Shown here: piece after piece, positions 45,372 through 47,152 of the stretch
Numbering within the stretch: position 1 is the stretch's first letter
How the letters are laid out: each line of letters starts with the position of its first letter
Source: a virus
Direction: 5' to 3' (one strand)
Virus record (IMG/VR): IMGVR_UViG_3300031566_000075
Span: 1 to 47,152 of that record
DNA: 47,152 bases
The notes under the pieces: generated by a model
What the model was told of the DNA's origin: nothing
What the model saw: the letters and a program-made list of their open reading frames with translations, nothing else
The model's database searches: none
Position numbers and translations under genes: made by a program

Positions 45372-46757
45372 ATGGCTCAGAATATTGAAGCCCTGACTGT
45401 AGCCAATGACGGCTACCTAACTGTCCGAACCAATGCTGGTCCTCCTACCAAGTTCCCTGTGATAGGTAGTGTTGCTTATGCCACCACTTTCTCTGCTGGC
45501 ATAGTGGTTAGTGGAGGTACTACTGGTGTAGCAATTAGTGGTACCACTACTGGCCTTACTTCTACTGACCCAATCACAGTAACCCTGACTGGTGAGACTT
45601 CCTCACATATAGGAATCACATCCACAATAGCCGCCTCTGCAACATACACAGGTTGGGCATTAGGGGTCTTTGGTACCACCACTCTATCAGGAACATTAGG
45701 TACTGTAGGCCAGGCTGCTGGTGGTATATTTGAATTAAACCTGGCGGCAGGCTTTGCTGGTGCCACATCTGGACTACTCGTTGGTGCTATGATTGGTGCC
45801 TACGCAAACGCTACTAGCGGTGAGTTACCTACAGCAGGTTTATGGATTGAGGCAATAGCTGGAGCAACTGTGAGCCTAAAGGCAAGTGGTGCCAACACAG
45901 ATATGCCTTTGCTTGCCTTAGTCACAAGTGGTGGAGGTGGTGTAGGAGGGAACATGGCCAGCCTTGCCATAGAATTTGGTTCAGAGATAGCTGGCAAGAC
46001 AGTTGGAGTCCTTACTGGTGAGATGTACTACCACCAAACAATACAATGTAAAGCAAATGGTGAGCTAGTATATATGCCTTTATCTACAACAGAGGGTACC
46101 TATACCACAGCCTATCCAATTATTACTTCATACAATGGTGACCCTTCAATATCAATAGGCACGGCTGCTCTTCCACTAACCACAGCAACAACTGGTATGT
46201 CTGCTCTGAAGATTTGGAGTGATACTACCATTGATGACACTGAGTATCATGTTCCCCTGTGGGTTACTTCAATCCTAAAAAAGACTGGCGGAGGCACTAT
46301 CTACGGAATCAGGGCACATACTGAACTCGGAGCTACTTTTGAAGCAGACGCATCTGGAACTCTTGTCGGTGTGCATGGAAGAGTCAGAAACCAGGGTACG
46401 TTGAGTAACTCTGGCACAATAATGGCTGGTGTGATGGGACAAGTTTTACATGGGACAGGCACCCACACCACAGTTTCTCATATTGCCTCCCTTTGGGCTG
46501 ATAACCAATTAAGGAGTGATGGTATCGCAGGTCAGCATGAGTTACTCTATATGACCAATAATAATTCTGGTGCTGGTGTTAGAACGATAGGTCAGGCAAT
46601 ATTCCTGTATGGACCCTATGTAACGAACTTTGTCAACTTTAATGGTTGCCAGACTGGTGGAATGGTGGTTGATGGTGCTGGGGATGCTGAAGCTAGGACT
46701 GGTAGGATTATGATTAACGTTAATGGAGATACAAGGTATCTCTACTACTATGATTAA
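45372..46757 (+). CDS. Beta-rich virion surface protein, copy A3
   Basis: 461 residues, RBS AAAGGAGGAGG. The first 30 residues parallel copy B3 (ALTV-NDGYLTVRT). The middle carries stacked Gly/Thr-rich beta segments (IVVSGGTTGVAISGTTTGLT) and GIRAHTELGATFEADASGTL. The end ASLWADNQL ... RYLYYYD again parallels B3. It was probably duplicated and then diversified; likely an outward-facing capsid fibre. Confidence 0.7.
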   Translation: MAQNIEALTVANDGYLTVRTNAGPPTKFPVIGSVAYATTFSAGIVVSGGTTGVAISGTTTGLTSTDPITVTLTGETSSHIGITSTIAASATYTGWALGVFGTTTLSGTLGTVGQAAGGIFELNLAAGFAGATSGLLVGAMIGAYANATSGELPTAGLWIEAIAGATVSLKASGANTDMPLLALVTSGGGGVGGNMASLAIEFGSEIAGKTVGVLTGEMYYHQTIQCKANGELVYMPLSTTEGTYTTAYPIITSYNGDPSISIGTAALPLTTATTGMSALKIWSDTTIDDTEYHVPLWVTSILKKTGGGTIYGIRAHTELGATFEADASGTLVGVHGRVRNQGTLSNSGTIMAGVMGQVLHGTGTHTTVSHIASLWADNQLRSDGIAGQHELLYMTNNNSGAGVRTIGQAIFLYGPYVTNFVNFNGCQTGGMVVDGAGDAEARTGRIMINVNGDTRYLYYYD

Positions 46758-46770
46758 GAAGGAAGATAGA

Positions 46771-46845
46771 GTGAAAAGAATAAAAACAAAACCACAACCA
46801 GGTGGAAAAGGTGGTGGAATATCACCAAAGAAAAAGGAGAAGTAA
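46771..46845 (+). CDS. Small Lys/Gly-rich peptide, 24 aa (copy A4)
   Basis: GTG at 46771 with GGAAG upstream; reads MKRIKTKPQPGGKGGGISPK and ends KKEK, with the stop overlapping the next ATG as TAATG. Same position, size and Lys/Pro character as copy B4 at 2415-2504, though the sequence is different, except for the last bases (GGAGAAGTAATG). Confidence 0.5.
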   Translation: MKRIKTKPQPGGKGGGISPKKKEK

Positions 46846-47152
46846 TGAAACTTTCAAATGGTGAAGTCTTTTCAGCGTGGGATGGACTAGACAAAATAAT
46901 GCAGGAGAAGCTACCTGTCAAGGTTAGCATGGGTCTAGCCAAAGTACGTACAGCCCTGTTCCCTGCATACAAGGAGATTTCTGAAGTCCGTGACTCCCTA
47001 ATCAAGGTACATGGTGATGACCAACCCAACGGACAAAAGGGACTAACTGGTCCCAACAATCCAGATAAGAAACCTGTATCACCTGGATGGGATGCCTTCG
47101 TTGAAGCACATGGTATCCTAATGAATACCGAGAGGACTGAGGACTTCACCAT
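46834..47152 (+). repeat. Near-identical direct repeat with 2493-2811
   Basis: From GGAGAAGTAATG onward the two copies match at about 98% over some 319 bases, whereas the sequences immediately upstream are unrelated. The right copy is cut by the window edge. Two long direct repeats about 44.3 kb apart in the same orientation. Confidence 0.9.
46845..47152 (+). CDS. Conserved small phage protein, copy A5 (3' truncated by window)
   Basis: The frame is open to the end of the window (102 codons). It is almost identical to the first 102 codons of 2504-2935: six base differences, four of them changing an amino acid (A11S, R26K, N59D and one conservative or silent elsewhere). The minus-strand frame over it is a shadow. 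It implies that the module is repeated and that one more gene end lies beyond the window. Confidence 0.75.
   Translation, partial: MKLSNGEVFSAWDGLDKIMQEKLPVKVSMGLAKVRTALFPAYKEISEVRDSLIKVHGDDQPNGQKGLTGPNNPDKKPVSPGWDAFVEAHGILMNTERTEDFT

Noticed and set aside
1-47152. Exact terminal redundancy or circular closure of the window
   Set aside because: The last bases do not overlap the first; joining end to start breaks the 46845 frame. The similarity of the ends comes from paralogous modules, with unequal divergence.

Overview
The window reads as most of the genome of a tailed double-stranded DNA bacteriophage, probably with a podovirus-like short tail. A small and a large terminase subunit, a portal, a scaffold-like protein and an HK97-like capsid protein are recognisable, and I see no tape-measure or tail-tube gene. 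Coding is dense, with many 1-8 base start/stop overlaps, all three stop codons in use, and AAGGAGG-type ribosome binding sites before nearly every gene. The host is a bacterium that initiates with strong Shine-Dalgarno sites. Two GAAC-N4-GTTC palindromes of the Gram-positive LexA type, and frequent CTAG, suggest a host outside the gammaproteobacteria; I cannot name it. No integrase, CI-like repressor, tRNA, primase, RNA polymerase or endolysin was recognised.

Layout. (1) 1-11,500, rightward: the distal part of a head-decoration module, small head genes, a hub-like tail protein in two consecutive reading frames, a 933-residue tail fibre, a holin candidate and a long helical connector-like protein. 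(2) 11,497-29,151, leftward: about 45 early genes. Those nearest the convergent junction are family A DNA polymerase, two DNA methyltransferases, a LAGLIDADG and an HNH endonuclease, an ERCC4/XPF-type nuclease, a Sak4/RecA-like ATPase, a Cas4/RecB-like exonuclease with a Cys cluster, a likely ssDNA-binding protein and a RepA/KaiC-like helicase ATPase. Upstream lie many very small genes, including numerous Cys-rich zinc-knuckle proteins. (3) 29,200-29,303: a divergent promoter pair. (4) 29,322-47,152, rightward: small terminase, small membrane protein, a repeat-rich virion protein, large terminase, an RyR-domain protein, portal, a 2,102-residue polyvalent virion protein with a metalloprotease motif, then a new promoter, scaffold, major capsid protein and a second copy of the decoration module, cut by the window end.

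How it may work. Leftward promoters at about 29.21, 27.06, 25.89 and 20.51 kb serve replication, recombination and takeover genes. Rightward promoters at about 29.28 and 42.48 kb serve packaging and capsid genes. A 9-bp motif (RTTATGTMAA read with transcription; TKACATAAY on the other strand) sits upstream of the -35 in the leftward promoters but between -35 and -10 in the two rightward ones. That layout would suit one regulator that helps early promoters and blocks late ones. The 25.89-kb promoter also abuts a LexA-type box.

Main items for follow-up: a roughly 430-nt candidate structured RNA on the minus strand at 18,965-19,392; the shared promoter motif; near-total absence of GATC (two sites found by eye in 47 kb); a duplicated head module whose last gene is about 98% identical between copies while its upstream genes have diverged; and two P-loop ATPases that have both lost the usual Gly before the catalytic Lys.
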